The notes: a model not told the origin generated them from the letters alone. 64,000 nucleotides of DNA from Nematopogon swammerdamellus (GCA_946902875.1 OX336339.1:1420397-1484396), one strand, 5' to 3'; positions 1-12,176 are shown, counted from the first letter of the stretch. A program made the numbers and translations.

Positions 1-697
1 AGGTAGCGAGCGGGCGGCGCGGCTGGCGGTGCGGCGCGCGGTCGGGTGTCTATATATTATAGCGCACCGAGCAGCTGCTGCACTCGCCATATAGAACTTT
101 TTTTTATTTGACCATATTTTTTTTTATTAAAAGCTCGACACGACGCCGAGAAACCCATTTATGGCATAAGGTGTCTATGACGCCCATGGACATTCGGTCG
201 TATGCGCGGGTTGCTAATGCCATGCCGGCCTTCTTAGTAACTTATTTTCATCGAGAAGAATGTTGATAACTAGAGTGAAGCTCGGCCTTCGGCCTCGCTC
301 TTAGTTACTTTCTTTGAGGAAGTATATGGTTTACCTATACGAATCTCCGCCTTCGGCGTCGCAATTAGTTACTTAGTTTCTTCGAGAAGAATATCGTTTA
401 CCTGAAAGGAGCTCGGCGTTCGGCCTCGCCCGTAGTTACTTTCTTAGAGAATATAAATATGGTCTACCTATACGGAGCTCTGCCTTCGGCGTCGCCTTAT
501 TAACTTAGTTTCTTCGAAAATAATAGCGTTTACCTGAAAGGAGCTCGGCCTTCGGCCTCGCCTTTGGTTAAATACTTTGTTAGAGTAGGTTATCATTAAC
601 CTGAACGCAGCTCGGCCTTCGGCCTCGCCCTTAATGACTTACTTCCTTCTTTTGAAATACGAATTTCACGCGAGCGAAGCCGCGGGCAAAAGCTAGT
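1..697 (+). mobile_element. Helitron-like non-autonomous element, 3' part (copy 1)
   Basis: It ends in ACGCGAGCGAAGCCGCGGGC, AAAAG, then CTAGT at 693-697. CGCG-A-GC-GAA-GC-CGCG can form a small hairpin about 10 nt before the CTAGT end, the layout of Helitron 3' termini. The same end recurs at 8442, 31921 and 63380, and reversed at 34215, 41189 and 45270. Bases 274-640 hold six imperfect 60-70-bp tandem units, each centred on the palindrome GGCCTTCGGCC. The 5' part lies left of the window. Confidence 0.7.
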
Positions 698-709
698 AAT
701 ACAATAAAC

Positions 710-2056
710 ATGAATACTTACTTCCCAAGTTTGACTCCACGGATTTCGGCACTGACGAAGTTTGCATTTTCGGACAAAAACTTCCCACCTCCATGCTTCG
801 CCACCATAAATGAGCCCACTTTTGGGAGATTATCGGCCTGTCCTTTCATAAATCCTTTTTCCATCTTAAGAAAAATATACTCTTTTCCTTAAATTATTAT
901 CGTGTAGAGATAAACGAGCGAGTAAAATGAGATAAATATACAGTTTCCTACGCGAACGACGAATTAGTCCTGGCAGCGCATAGAGCGGGTGCACAGCAAC
1001 AGTGAGGTCGACACATGCGACGTCACACGCATATAGCGCCTACAACGGCGCGTTCTCTGAAGCGTCCCACTTTAGACCTCTATATTATCTCGAAAAGTAC
1101 TGGAGATATTTTAAAAAAATTAGAAGGAGAATCATCGTAATTTTTCTGCTATACCGTGATAAAAATTTTAGGTGATGTGCCACTAGCTCATTGGCAACAT
1201 ACATACAGCATGAAACCCAGCGAGCACATAATTCTCGTTATGCTTTGCATATTGGAAAGCAGAATCACTCTAACTAATGTCATGTATGTATTTTAATGAG
1301 TGAGCGCTTTGGATTTTTATCATAACAATTTCGTAACGACGTTCAAAATGGTCGTTAACTGTGACATCAACCTTGATTAGTCACCACGAGAAGATATTTA
1401 AAATTCTATCCCACAAAGCTTGACTGACTTTGAATGTGCTCTGAACCAAATGGTGTTAAAGATTGAGGAAATTAAGAACTATCGGACCAAGAATTTCACT
1501 ACCTTATGAAAAAAAAGTGGCCGCGGTAGAAGTTATACTTCTTTGGCGTGATTAAAAAATGATTTTTAATTATACAGGTTGTTCGGCACATCGACCGACA
1601 ATTTTTTTTTAGGTAAGCGGGGTCATTTGCAACGGTTTTTTACCAAAATCCCAGCTTTAATCCCTTGTAACATTTTTGTTTATAATTTTATCAGCACGAA
1701 ATAAAATTTATTGGATTTTAGAACATACCCTTATTCTAAAAAAGTATTATTTGATAAAGTTTATACCATGACAATGACTTATGATATGGCCTCGCAATGT
1801 CCCGAGGACGAGTAAAAATATGACAGAATCTTAATTCATAAATAAAAAAACTGACAGCAACAATTGAGAAATTCGCTTTATTTTAAAAAGTTTGCTAGTT
1901 TACGCCCTTCCCAACGGTATACCACATGTCATACAAATCATTCCCTATCTGGCCAAAATTAGACATAATTTGCATCGAATTGAACAAAGTGCCGACGCGA
2001 CCAGTACCTACATGTTCTAAATTTGAAAGTGCTCAGGAAAACGCTCTCAATACTTG
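710..2056. other. No gene seen; AT-rich non-coding DNA
   Basis: No convincing exon or family repeat is visible, only short ORFs without recognisable motifs. It is repeated at 8455-9800 in copy 2. As the sequence upstream of CFAP70 it may hold regulatory DNA or untranslated exons, but nothing in it shows this. Confidence 0.5.
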
Positions 2057-2446
2057 TCAGCCTCGATAGCTCAGTGGTGCAGACAGTCAACTGTCGCTAT
2101 TGAATGTTAAGCAACACTGGGTGCGGTCAGTACTTGGATGGGTGACCGCTGACCGTTGGAGGCTGACCGAGGTTCGGATTCCTCGTAAAACTGTAGGTCC
2201 CTTCCCTCCTAATATTACTTGGTGGTAGGGTTTAACCCGCCCGGGTTGGTACCACCGCACTGAATGAAACGTCGGTTAAAACGGCTATGTAAATAGTTTG
2301 TGTTTTCCGACCAGTTCAGTGTAGCCGGCACGATCAAAGGGGGAAGCACTGACATGGCACCTAGTTCACCCGGTGTTATGGGCTGACATCACGGACGTTG
2401 TAGGTGATGTAGCCAACCGTGTCAGTTTCCATAAAAAAAAAAAAAA
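2057..2446 (+). mobile_element. SINE family S1 (tRNA/5S-headed), full length, copy 1
   Basis: The head has an A-box-like TAGCTCAGTGGT and a B-box-like GGTTCGGATTCC. Between them (about 2106-2150) is a stretch like the internal control region of 5S rRNA: GTTAAGCAAC, then TACTTGGATGGGTGACCGC. The body ends GTGTCAGTTTCCAT plus an A tail. The family recurs over 15 times on both strands, always with the A-rich tail at the same end, as expected for a pol III SINE. Confidence 0.85.
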
Positions 2447-4188
2447 CGACCACCACAGTGCCCGTGTTGTCGTTCTTTCTGGTCTCTGTCCCTAATTTTA
2501 CGAGTCCTTCATCGCAGGAGAGTTTTGCTGCGGCTGTGACGGACGGCACTATGCGAGTTTTCTCCCCCAAACAGAGATTATAACTGGAACTATCAAAGTA
2601 AATGTATGTTTTGGTGGTTTAGAAAAAAATAACCAGGGTTAAATTACAGAAGATGCGTCGCGGCGACGCATCTCCCTAACCTAATGTTGAGGCGGCGCAT
2701 GTCGTTTTTGTGAAAACTCCTATAGTGCAGTTTGTGTGCTGCCACAGCAGCTGCGTCAAAGCTCTCCTGCGACGAAGGAATCGTCTAATTTTGGCCACAT
2801 AATGTGGCCAGAATTAAAATAAATTATGAATGATTGTATAATCATGACCATTTTTTCTTGGAAATTTACATTTGATATTCAGTCACATAATCTAGTATTT
2901 TGATTATTTTGAAAAAAAAAACAGAAATATGGTATTGTGTGGTGTGAAAGTTACGGCGGACGGTGGCTGCACTCCCTCCGCGCCTCCGGCTTATAAAAAC
3001 ACTCCAGGGAATAGCCACACTAACAGGTTATGTCGGGGCGGTGAATTTAGTTTACCGCCATAGTACTTTCAAATGTTGTCAACACACACCGTATCTATAC
3101 ACCATTCTGTACGATGAACGACGAACTTGCTTCGCTTCTCGACTTTCGTTATAAGCGTTGTGCGTGGCCAAGGCAAGCGCGTGCGCAGCGTACTGCGTAG
3201 TATGGTAATTTTTTTTCCAGCAGCGTCAGCCAAAGAATATATACTAGCTGTCAGGTTGCTCAAACAAATTAATAATCTGTGTAAAAAAAAAATTGGTTGT
3301 CTGTAAAGTTGGTTTACGGACGATAGTTTTACGTGATGATGTCATAAAGTAAATCAGTTCCGGCGGATATTTACCATGTAAAATTAATTTAAGTACATGA
3401 TAAAGATGTGATAATAACTAATAAAAAATATGAGAAAATAACGACTATTAATCTTTGTTTAATTTATATATAAGCAACCTACATAACGCCATCTACATGT
3501 TCAACGTTGCAACAACTACCTAACTGCTAAATCAAGTGTACCGCTGGCTGAAGTATTTAATTTAATATTGACGCTAGATGTGGACACTAGATGTCGCTCC
3601 ATGAAATTCACATACATACTGTTGAGAAAATTTGCAGCGATAAGTACACGGTCGATAGCCTGCGTGGATAACACGTCTGGTCAGTGATGGTGGCAGGGAC
3701 CGTGGGTTCGAGGCTCGCAAAAGACGGATAAATATATTTAGTATTTTCTACTATTGTATATGCCTCTCTATCGCGCTCTCGCTTGCACACACAGGTCTCT
3801 ATCGCGCTCTCGCTTGCACACACAGGTTTAGATGGAACGTTACACTTCTTCGTGCGTGCAGCCGGTGTTCATCAATTTATAAGACGTGACATCATCACGT
3901 CAAAAAAAGTTAACTGTTACTACAAAGAGACAATCTTTGTTTGGCATAAACCCTATATCAGTAATCTGTGGTAAACGATTATGACATTAACCGCTACGCA
4001 TTGACATACGAATGAATAGCCACAGACATCAAAGAGAATATAACCTCGCTGACATTTTGAATAGCAACAAAGTAGTCATTCACTTTATTGTGGTTTCCTT
4101 CTCATAGTTTATTGAAACAGTCAAACTGTCGACCCATTTATCAAACAGAAAAACTCCTTGACCTACTACATACAAATTAAATTCTACA
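2447..4188. other. No gene seen; 5' flank of CFAP70 exon 1, copy 1
   Basis: Mostly unique AT-rich sequence. It has a palindrome at about 2652-2676 (GATGCGTCGCGGCGACGCATC) and a direct 31-bp repeat at about 3770-3829 (CTCTATCGCGCTCTCGCTTG...). The CFAP70 promoter would be expected here, but no core element stands out. Confidence 0.4.
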
Positions 4189-4432
4189 ATGGAAATTGAA
4201 CCCTTGGATGTCCTCCACGTGAACATAATAAGCTTGGAAGCACCAGACAACCCTGGAAGTATATACCATTTAAACATTACGTTTATGGGACAACTGGTGC
4301 TGGTTTCAAACGTGGCTTCAATAAGGAATCCAATCGTTAGAGGAAAACTAGTCACGTTAGCCCATGGTGAATTTCAATTCGACACTAAAGACTTTGAGTA
4401 CATTTGCTGGATGATAAATCACCCACTTATGG
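4189..4432 (+). CDS. CFAP70: CFAP70 coding exon 1, duplicate copy 1
   Basis: Identical to the copy at 11933-12176. It starts ATGGAAATTGAACCC and ends at ATG G|GTAAGC, phase 1. It encodes 81 residues of a C2-like beta domain (LDVLHVNIISLEAPDN...), the expected N-terminus of CFAP70. Because the first two exons are doubled, this copy could act as an alternative first exon or could have lost its promoter. The open frame runs on past the donor into a LINE fragment, which is not host coding. Confidence 0.8.
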
Positions 4433-4476
4433 GTAAGCCTAAGGAGGTTTTTGCATTATTAAACGTATATATACGG

Positions 4477-4890
4477 GTGGGTGACCCTGTGGTTTCCCGC
4501 GACTTAGAACCACTGCAACTCCGTAGGGACGTTGATAGTTCTATCGTCTATTTGATGGGAAGTGTTCGGAGGAGCTGTTTAACGCCATTCCGCCGTCCCC
4601 ATTCCACCTCCGCACTACGAGTACTGGGCAGGGGATGCACCCATATTCAATCGACCTACCACACGGTTCTGTAGGCCTTTTATTCACAGAATCGGGAAAA
4701 TGTGGAACGCACTTCCTGCCCATCTATTTCCTCCCAAGTACAGTCTGAGGTTTTTCAAATAGGCCGTGAAAGGGCTCCTGTCAGGCCGGCGTGGAATTCG
4801 CAATCCCCGTGCATCATATAATGTCCACGGGCATCGTTAGATATCTACTTGTAGGTTAAAAGATGCCACATGTCGCGCTATCCATAAAAA
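4477..4890 (+). mobile_element. LINE 3' fragment (family C, jockey/CR1-like)
   Basis: The frame reads VGDPVVSRDLEPLQLRRDV, like the C-terminal reverse-transcriptase region seen more fully at 29855-30540. It has a frameshift and ends in CACATGTCGCGCT, CCAT and an A-run. It is duplicated at 12221-12634. It is dead and 5'-truncated. Confidence 0.7.
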
Positions 4891-4914
4891 AATATAAATA
4901 TAATGAAGTCGATT

Positions 4915-5456
4915 ACACGTGTCTCTTCCTCTTTTCTTTATGGAATCCGGTATGGGTGGGTCTGGCAGTGGGAATAGGCCACATGCTCCGACCGACTACC
5001 AAATAACACCTCCAACTGGTTCCATATCGAGGACTTCCCTTTGAAATACTGGTAACATTAAGCAGCGGGTGGCCGAGTGGTTTGGGCATCGACTTCTCAT
5101 GCGAGAGGTCCGAGGTTCGAATCCGGTCGTGTACCAATGAGTTTTTTCTGACGAAAAAAATTACGTGCATATCTACACCTGCTGCTTCACCGTTCGGAAC
5201 CGGTGTAAAACTGGTAGGTCCCTTCCCTTCTTACCTTACTAGGTGGTAGGATTTATCCCTCCCGGGTTGATACCACCGCACTGAATGAAATGTCGGTCGA
5301 AACGGCTATGTAAATACATCGTGTTTTCCGTCCAGTTCTGTGTAGCCGACATGAAATTAAGGGAGGCACTGACATGGCATAGTTCACCCGGTGTTATGGG
5401 CTAACATCACGGATGTTGTAGGTGATGTACCCAACCTTGTCAGTTTAAAAAAATAT
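4915..5456 (+). mobile_element. Recombinant SINE: S2 head on S1 body (copy 1)
   Basis: 5064-5140 is the tRNA-like head of SINE family S2 (GGTGGCCGAGTGGTTTGGGC ... GAGGTTCGAATCC). From about 5205 the body and tail (accaccgcactgaatgaaa ... GTCAGTTT plus As) are those of family S1. 4915-5060 is an inverted S2 tail. The join suggests template switching between two active SINEs. Repeated at 12659-13200. Confidence 0.7.
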
Positions 5457-5502
5457 ATTTTTACCAACTATTTCTTGTCTAATTAACTGAATTTTACTTC
5501 AG

Positions 5503-5637
5503 TAACGATGGAACCATTAGGTAGATCGAGTAGTGCCCCCAGCTCTCGAAATACGTCAGGCCCTTCTGGAGTCGCTGGGAGTTCAGACCCCGACGTCATC
5601 AGTTTCTGCAACGTAGACTTGCTGTCTGTTGTTTGTG
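5503..5637 (+). CDS. CFAP70: CFAP70 coding exon 2, duplicate copy 1
   Basis: Identical to 13247-13381. The acceptor is TTTTACTTCAG|TAACGATG and the donor TTTGTG|GTTAGT; both ends are phase 1. It encodes a Ser/Gly-rich linker and then VISFCNVDLLSVVC. Doubling it keeps phase, so an exon 1-2-2' transcript would stay open. Confidence 0.75.
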
Positions 5638-5649
5638 GTTAGTAAAACT

Positions 5650-6199
5650 ATTTTATCGATCTGAATTTTCAGGTATTTATTCTTCTTCGTTGCTTCTTAT
5701 CGCTGTTGAAGCTTTAGTCAATGCTCGCTTAGCTTTCGTGAAATCAAACCTTAGAAATTGCGGCATCGTGAAAACCAATTTATCAGTCAATGCCGTCATA
5801 TTTCCGTACCATAGAGTAATATTGTTATATAATGGTATAGAGAGCAGATCTGCTCCCGAGTACCTATCTTCGCGTTTTCAGTACTTATCTTCCCACGGCT
5901 TCGGTCAAGTGATGATAATATCTTAGCCATTGCCACTCGTAAAACTGGATATTACACAAACTCCTTTTCTGTGCACGCAGCTCGGCTGTGGAATCTACTA
6001 CCTCACTGTATACGGCACTGCAAGTCGCTTCCGTTATTCAAAAAACACTTAAAGTTGTACTATCTCCGTCAGTGTGAAGTCAAAAGCTAAAAAATCCTTT
6101 AATTCTGAATGGACAAGTATGTATGTATATATTTAGGTATTATGTATTATATAAATTGTAATTCATATGTATTTAATTTAATCTATAAATAGTAATTTA
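5650..6199 (+). mobile_element. LINE family A, 3' fragment (copy 1)
   Basis: The frames carry LINE C-terminal pieces (HAARLWNLLPHCIRHCKSLP, FKKHLKLYYL) followed by the AT-rich 3' tail TGGACAAGTATGTATG. The tail is cut by the gypsy insertion at 6205. In copy 2 the same LINE continues after the gypsy element at 18141. Confidence 0.7.
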
Positions 6200-6204
6200 T
6201 ACGT

Positions 6205-6371
6205 TGTTGTAAAAAAGTTAGTAATGTCATATGAACTGACATGTTTGTCAGAAAAAGATCAACGATTTTTATTAAAATGTTATAAAAGTACAATACTTTT
6301 ATTTTATTGAAAATAGCATAAATACATGCTACAACATGGCGCAGCCGTTCACTGTACCAGCTCCTATGAAC
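6205..6371 (+). mobile_element. Truncated gypsy element: 5' LTR plus start of gag (copy 1)
   Basis: The LTR at 6205-6336 equals that at 13949-14080 and is preceded by the same target site TACGT (6200-6204). The element stops 12 codons into gag at the duplication breakpoint. The rest of the element is absent here. Confidence 0.9.
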
Positions 6372-7490
6372 TCCTACAGCACAAACCAATCGGTTCGTAA
6401 ACATTTATTTTCACTTTACTAAAAACTTGTCCGATTTCCAAGTCAAGATATATCGACATATCTCGTAAACTATAATATTTCCAAACTTGTAATTTTGAGG
6501 TATAGCAACGTTTGGTAAGTACAATTTCAGGTTTTTACCTCTATCCAAATTTACCCTGATTTGCTTCGAGAAAAGGATGGTTAGAATATTGTCATGACTT
6601 CACCGAAGGGGGACCCCATGAGAAGATAGGAAGAGCTTTAGTCTTAGAGAATCAATGCTCTATGGGGCAGAGTCATCTATTCAAAGAATCACTTACATAG
6701 GAAGCTGCCATTGCGTATATAATAATAAATGATACATTAAGAAAGAAATATAAACCAATTTTATATTCCATTACTGTCTGTCCATTAATCGCATGCTCTC
6801 TTATATATAATAGTTCCGAACACTACGTTGTAATGATGAGGCTTATAAAATAGATAGATGGTTGTGATTATTAGAACGATGCGAGGTATTTCCTCATATG
6901 GGCGTTTATTGTGAGTATTATTAATATCATAATGAGTTAATAATACATATGTAATCTAATCATAGGGTTCCGTATCCATAAGGGAGCCTATTACTAAGCC
7001 TACGCCATCTGTCTGTCTGTCTGTCTGTCAGTACGAGGGCTGATCTTTTGAGCCGTAATAGGTAGCCGGTTGTAATTTTCACAGAATATACCTATCTAGC
7101 TTATTATAGCGGATGCCAACCAATAATAAAAAACCGGCCAAGTGCGAGTCGAACTCGCGCACCGAGGGTTCCGTATCGCCATGTCATGGTTAGCGCCACT
7201 CACGCTATCTACGAGGCTATCTATGGCGTGTTATGAAATGCTTCATATTAGTTAAATGTCATGAAATAAAACTAAAATTGTGGTTTTTCACAGTTTCTGA
7301 AAGAAAGAGATCTACGTGTTGGAATACTTTTGTTCCTGGCATGAAACTGAAAAGATTATGAAAAAAAAATGTTTACATTTTAAATTGAAAAAGTTTTTTT
7401 TTGTAAAAAAAAAATTCTTCGTTCTTCAAAAGTGATCTATTTCCGATACAGAACCCCCCCATAGCGTACTATGAACTAATTTTGAGAGAC
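6372..7490. other. Non-coding, with a repeat piece (7010-7180)
   Basis: No gene seen. 6970-7180 has GGGTTCCGTATCC, a (GTCT)n run and CCGGCCAAGTGCGAGTCGAACTCGCGC. This belongs to a repeat family also found at 43650-43790, 44100-44890, 51480-52310, 53390-53880 and 55915-56460. Confidence 0.5.
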
Positions 7491-7499
7491 CTTATATAT

Positions 7500-8442
7500 G
7501 ATAGTATGAGACTATAATATGATACTAAAACTAAATTGACGATTTTTAGAAATATTTTCTGTATTTATGCATGTTCCTCCATAACTCTTAAACCGATTAT
7601 CTGAATTCGATTAAACTATGTACATTCATGTTTAACAATGTGGGACACAGGATAGGCTGAATAAAATTCAGTTCCGGTTACGCTAAGATGTGGCTCTCAT
7701 ACAAATCGAAATGTTCCGCGCGCCGGAGTAGGTATTAAGGTAGCGAGCGGGCGGCGCGGCTGGCGGTGCGGCGCGCGGTCGGGTGTCTATATATTATAGC
7801 GCACCGAGCAGCTGCTGCACTCGCCATATAGAACTTTTTTTTATTTGACCATATTTTTTTTTATTAAAAGCTCGACACGACGCCGAGAAACCCATTTATG
7901 GCATAAGGTGTCTATGACGCCCATGGACATTCGGTCGTATGCTATGACATTCGGGTTGCTAATGCCATGCCGGCCTTCTTAGTAACTTATTTTCATCGAG
8001 AAGAATGTTGATAACTAGAGTGAAGCTCGGCCTTCGGCCTCGCTCTTAGTTACTTTCTTTGAGGAAGTATATGGTTTACCTATACGAATCTCCGCCTTCG
8101 GCGTCGCAATTAGTTACTTAGTTTCTTCGAGAAGAATATCGTTTACCTGAAAGGAGCTCGGCGTTCGGCCTCGCCCGTAGTTACTTTCTTAGAGAATATA
8201 AATATGGTCTACCTATACGGAGCTCTGCCTTCGGCGTCGCCTTATTAACTTAGTTTCTTCGAAAATAATAGCGTTTACCTGAAAGGAGCTCGGCCTTCGG
8301 CCTCGCCTTTGGTTAAATACTTTGTTAGAGTAGGTTATCATTAACCTGAACGCAGCTCGGCCTTCGGCCTCGCCCTTAATGACTTACTTCCTTCTTTTGA
8401 AATACGAATTTCACGCGAGCGAAGCCGCGGGCAAAAGCTAGT
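7500..8442 (+). mobile_element. Helitron-like non-autonomous element, fuller copy (copy 2)
   Basis: The left part (ACTAAAACTAAATTGACG ... TTCCTCCATAACTCTTAAAC) matches the left parts of the elements at 31648 and 63063. The right part ends in the terminal hairpin and CTAGT at 8438-8442. It spans the point where visible duplication homology starts (7738), so copy 1 shows only its right part. Confidence 0.65.
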
Positions 8443-9800
8443 AATACAATAAACATGAATACTTACTTCCCAAGTTTGACTCCACGGATTTCGGCACTGA
8501 CGAAGTTTGCATTTTCGGACAAAAACTTCCCACCTCCATGCTTCGCCACCATAAATGAGCCCACTTTTGGGAGATTATCGGCCTGTCCTTTCATAAATCC
8601 TTTTTCCATCTTAAGAAAATATACTCTTTTCCTTAAATTATTATCGTGTAGAGATAAACGAGCGAGTAAAATGAGATAAATATACAGTTTCCTACGCGAA
8701 CGACGAATTAGTCCTGGCAGCGCATAGAGCGGGTGCACAGCAACAGTGAGGTCGACACATGCGACGTCACACGCATATAGCGCCTACAACGGCGCGTTCT
8801 CTGAAGCGTCCCACTTTAGACCTCTATATTATCTCGAAAAGTACTGGAGATATTTTAAAAAAATTAGAAGGAGAATCATCGTAATTTTTCTGCTATACCG
8901 TGATAAAAATTTTAGGTGATGTGCCACTAGCTCATTGGCAACATACATACAGCATGAAACCCAGCGAGCACATAATTCTCGTTATGCTTTGCATATTGGA
9001 AAGCAGAATCACTCTAACTAATGTCATGTATGTATTTTAATGAGTGAGCGCTTTGGATTTTTATCATAACAATTTCGTAACGACGTTCAAAATGGTCGTT
9101 AACTGTGACATCAACCTTGATTAGTCACCACGAGAAGATATTTAAAATTCTATCCCACAAAGCTTGACTGACTTTGAATGTGCTCTGAACCAAATGGTGT
9201 TAAAGATTGAGGAAATTAAGAACTATCGGACCAAGAATTTCACTACCTTATGAAAAAAAAGTGGCCGCGGTAGAAGTTATACTTCTTTGGCGTGATTAAA
9301 AAATGATTTTTAATTATACAGGTTGTTCGGCACATCGACCGACAATTTTTTTTTAGGTAAGCGGGGTCATTTGCAACGGTTTTTTACCAAAATCCCAGCT
9401 TTAATCCCTTGTAACATTTTTGTTTATAATTTTATCAGCACGAAATAAAATTTATTGGATTTTAGAACATACCCTTATTCTAAAAAAGTATTATTTGATA
9501 AAGTTTATACCATGACAATGACTTATGATATGGCCTCGCAATGTCCCGAGGACGAGTAAAAATATGACAGAATCTTAATTCATAAATAAAAAAACTGACA
9601 GCAACAATTGAGAAATTCGCTTTATTTTAAAAAGTTTGCTAGTTTACGCCCTTCCCAACGGTATACCACATGTCATACAAATCATTCCCTATCTGGCCAA
9701 AATTAGACATAATTTGCATCGAATTGAACAAAGTGCCGACGCGACCAGTACCTACATGTTCTAAATTTGAAAGTGCTCAGGAAAACGCTCTCAATACTTG

Positions 9801-10190
9801 TCAGCCTCGATAGCTCAGTGGTGCAGACAGTCAACTGTCGCTATTGAATGTTAAGCAACACTGGGTGCGGTCAGTACTTGGATGGGTGACCGCTGACCGT
9901 TGGAGGCTGACCGAGGTTCGGATTCCTCGTAAAACTGTAGGTCCCTTCCCTCCTAATATTACTTGGTGGTAGGGTTTAACCCGCCCGGGTTGGTACCACC
10001 GCACTGAATGAAACGTCGGTTAAAACGGCTATGTAAATAGTTTGTGTTTTCCGACCAGTTCAGTGTAGCCGGCACGATCAAAGGGGGAAGCACTGACATG
10101 GCACCTAGTTCACCCGGTGTTATGGGCTGACATCACGGACGTTGTAGGTGATGTAGCCAACCGTGTCAGTTTCCATAAAAAAAAAAAAAA
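9801..10190 (+). mobile_element. SINE family S1, full length (copy 2)
   Basis: Duplicate of the element at 2057-2446, with the same tRNA-like boxes, 5S-like middle and A tail. Confidence 0.85.
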
Positions 10191-11932
10191 CGACCACCAC
10201 AGTGCCCGTGTTGTCGTTCTTTCTGGTCTCTGTCCCTAATTTTACGAGTCCTTCATCGCAGGAGAGTTTTGCTGCGGCTGTGACGGACGGCACTATGCGA
10301 GTTTTCTCCCCCAAACAGAGATTATAACTGGAACTATCAAAGTAAATGTATGTTTTGGTGGTTTAGAAAAAAATAACCAGGGTTAAATTACAGAAGATGC
10401 GTCGCGGCGACGCATCTCCCTAACCTAATGTTGAGGCGGCGCATGTCGTTTTTGTGAAAACTCCTATAGTGCAGTTTGTGTGCTGCCACAGCAGCTGCGT
10501 CAAAGCTCTCCTGCGACGAAGGAATCGTCTAATTTTGGCCACATAATGTGGCCAGAATTAAAATAAATTATGAATGATTGTATAATCATGACCATTTTTT
10601 CTTGGAAATTTACATTTGATATTCAGTCACATAATCTAGTATTTTGATTATTTTGAAAAAAAAAACAGAAATATGGTATTGTGTGGTGTGAAAGTTACGG
10701 CGGACGGTGGCTGCACTCCCTCCGCGCCTCCGGCTTATAAAAACACTCCAGGGAATAGCCACACTAACAGGTTATGTCGGGGCGGTGAATTTAGTTTACC
10801 GCCATAGTACTTTCAAATGTTGTCAACACACACCGTATCTATACACCATTCTGTACGATGAACGACGAACTTGCTTCGCTTCTCGACTTTCGTTATAAGC
10901 GTTGTGCGTGGCCAAGGCAAGCGCGTGCGCAGCGTACTGCGTAGTATGGTAATTTTTTTTCCAGCAGCGTCAGCCAAAGAATATATACTAGCTGTCAGGT
11001 TGCTCAAACAAATTAATAATCTGTGTAAAAAAAAAATTGGTTGTCTGTAAAGTTGGTTTACGGACGATAGTTTTACGTGATGATGTCATAAAGTAAATCA
11101 GTTCCGGCGGATATTTACCATGTAAAATTAATTTAAGTACATGATAAAGATGTGATAATAACTAATAAAAAATATGAGAAAATAACGACTATTAATCTTT
11201 GTTTAATTTATATATAAGCAACCTACATAACGCCATCTACATGTTCAACGTTGCAACAACTACCTAACTGCTAAATCAAGTGTACCGCTGGCTGAAGTAT
11301 TTAATTTAATATTGACGCTAGATGTGGACACTAGATGTCGCTCCATGAAATTCACATACATACTGTTGAGAAAATTTGCAGCGATAAGTACACGGTCGAT
11401 AGCCTGCGTGGATAACACGTCTGGTCAGTGATGGTGGCAGGGACCGTGGGTTCGAGGCTCGCAAAAGACGGATAAATATATTTAGTATTTTCTACTATTG
11501 TATATGCCTCTCTATCGCGCTCTCGCTTGCACACACAGGTCTCTATCGCGCTCTCGCTTGCACACACAGGTTTAGATGGAACGTTACACTTCTTCGTGCG
11601 TGCAGCCGGTGTTCATCAATTTATAAGACGTGACATCATCACGTCAAAAAAAGTTAACTGTTACTACAAAGAGACAATCTTTGTTTGGCATAAACCCTAT
11701 ATCAGTAATCTGTGGTAAACGATTATGACATTAACCGCTACGCATTGACATACGAATGAATAGCCACAGACATCAAAGAGAATATAACCTCGCTGACATT
11801 TTGAATAGCAACAAAGTAGTCATTCACTTTATTGTGGTTTCCTTCTCATAGTTTATTGAAACAGTCAAACTGTCGACCCATTTATCAAACAGAAAAACTC
11901 CTTGACCTACTACATACAAATTAAATTCTACA

Positions 11933-12176
11933 ATGGAAATTGAACCCTTGGATGTCCTCCACGTGAACATAATAAGCTTGGAAGCACCAGACAACCCTGG
12001 AAGTATATACCATTTAAACATTACGTTTATGGGACAACTGGTGCTGGTTTCAAACGTGGCTTCAATAAGGAATCCAATCGTTAGAGGAAAACTAGTCACG
12101 TTAGCCCATGGTGAATTTCAATTCGACACTAAAGACTTTGAGTACATTTGCTGGATGATAAATCACCCACTTATGG
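11933..12176 (+). CDS. CFAP70: CFAP70 coding exon 1 (cilia- and flagella-associated protein 70)
   Basis: First of 17 coding exons of the insect CFAP70/TTC18 orthologue, a motile-cilium axoneme protein with an N-terminal C2-like region and C-terminal TPR repeats. In an insect it is probably used in sperm flagella and chordotonal cilia (family inference). The call rests on the joined exons aligning by eye with vertebrate CFAP70 as I remember it: LLYPG (exon 5), HPLTLLSLGS plus AEAEIFF (exons 11-12) and the last TPR pair (exons 15-16). The predicted protein is 958 aa against about 1120 in human. The start is the first ATG, ATGGAAATTGAACCC. The exon ends ATG G|GTAAGC, phase 1. This copy is the one next to the rest of the gene. 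Introns are swollen by transposons. Confidence 0.85.

Larger units (their letters stand above)
1..6371. repeat. Tandem segmental duplication, copy 1 (right part)
   Basis: Bases 1-6371 match 7738-14115 almost perfectly. By eye I found only two differences. Copy 2 has 8 extra bases near 7942 (copy 1 about 205), and copy 1 has one extra A near 873. The match stops after 6371, twelve codons into a gypsy gag. The unit must begin at the sequence found at 6372, so copy 1 should continue left of the window with DNA like 6372-7737. It carries CFAP70 exons 1-2, SINEs, a LINE fragment and a solo LTR. A duplicated contig piece from misassembly is the main alternative. Confidence 0.92.

Noticed and set aside
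710..892. 60-aa ORF and its 74-aa partner at 8455
   Set aside because: The two identical DNA copies differ by a 1-bp indel that changes the frame end, with no conserved motif; not a gene.
2106..2150. 5S rRNA gene or pseudogene
   Set aside because: Only the internal control region is present, always within the S1 SINE.
4189..4674. 161-aa ORF taken as a whole gene
   Set aside because: Only the first 81 codons are host exon 1; after the GTAAGC donor the frame runs into intron and then a LINE fragment.
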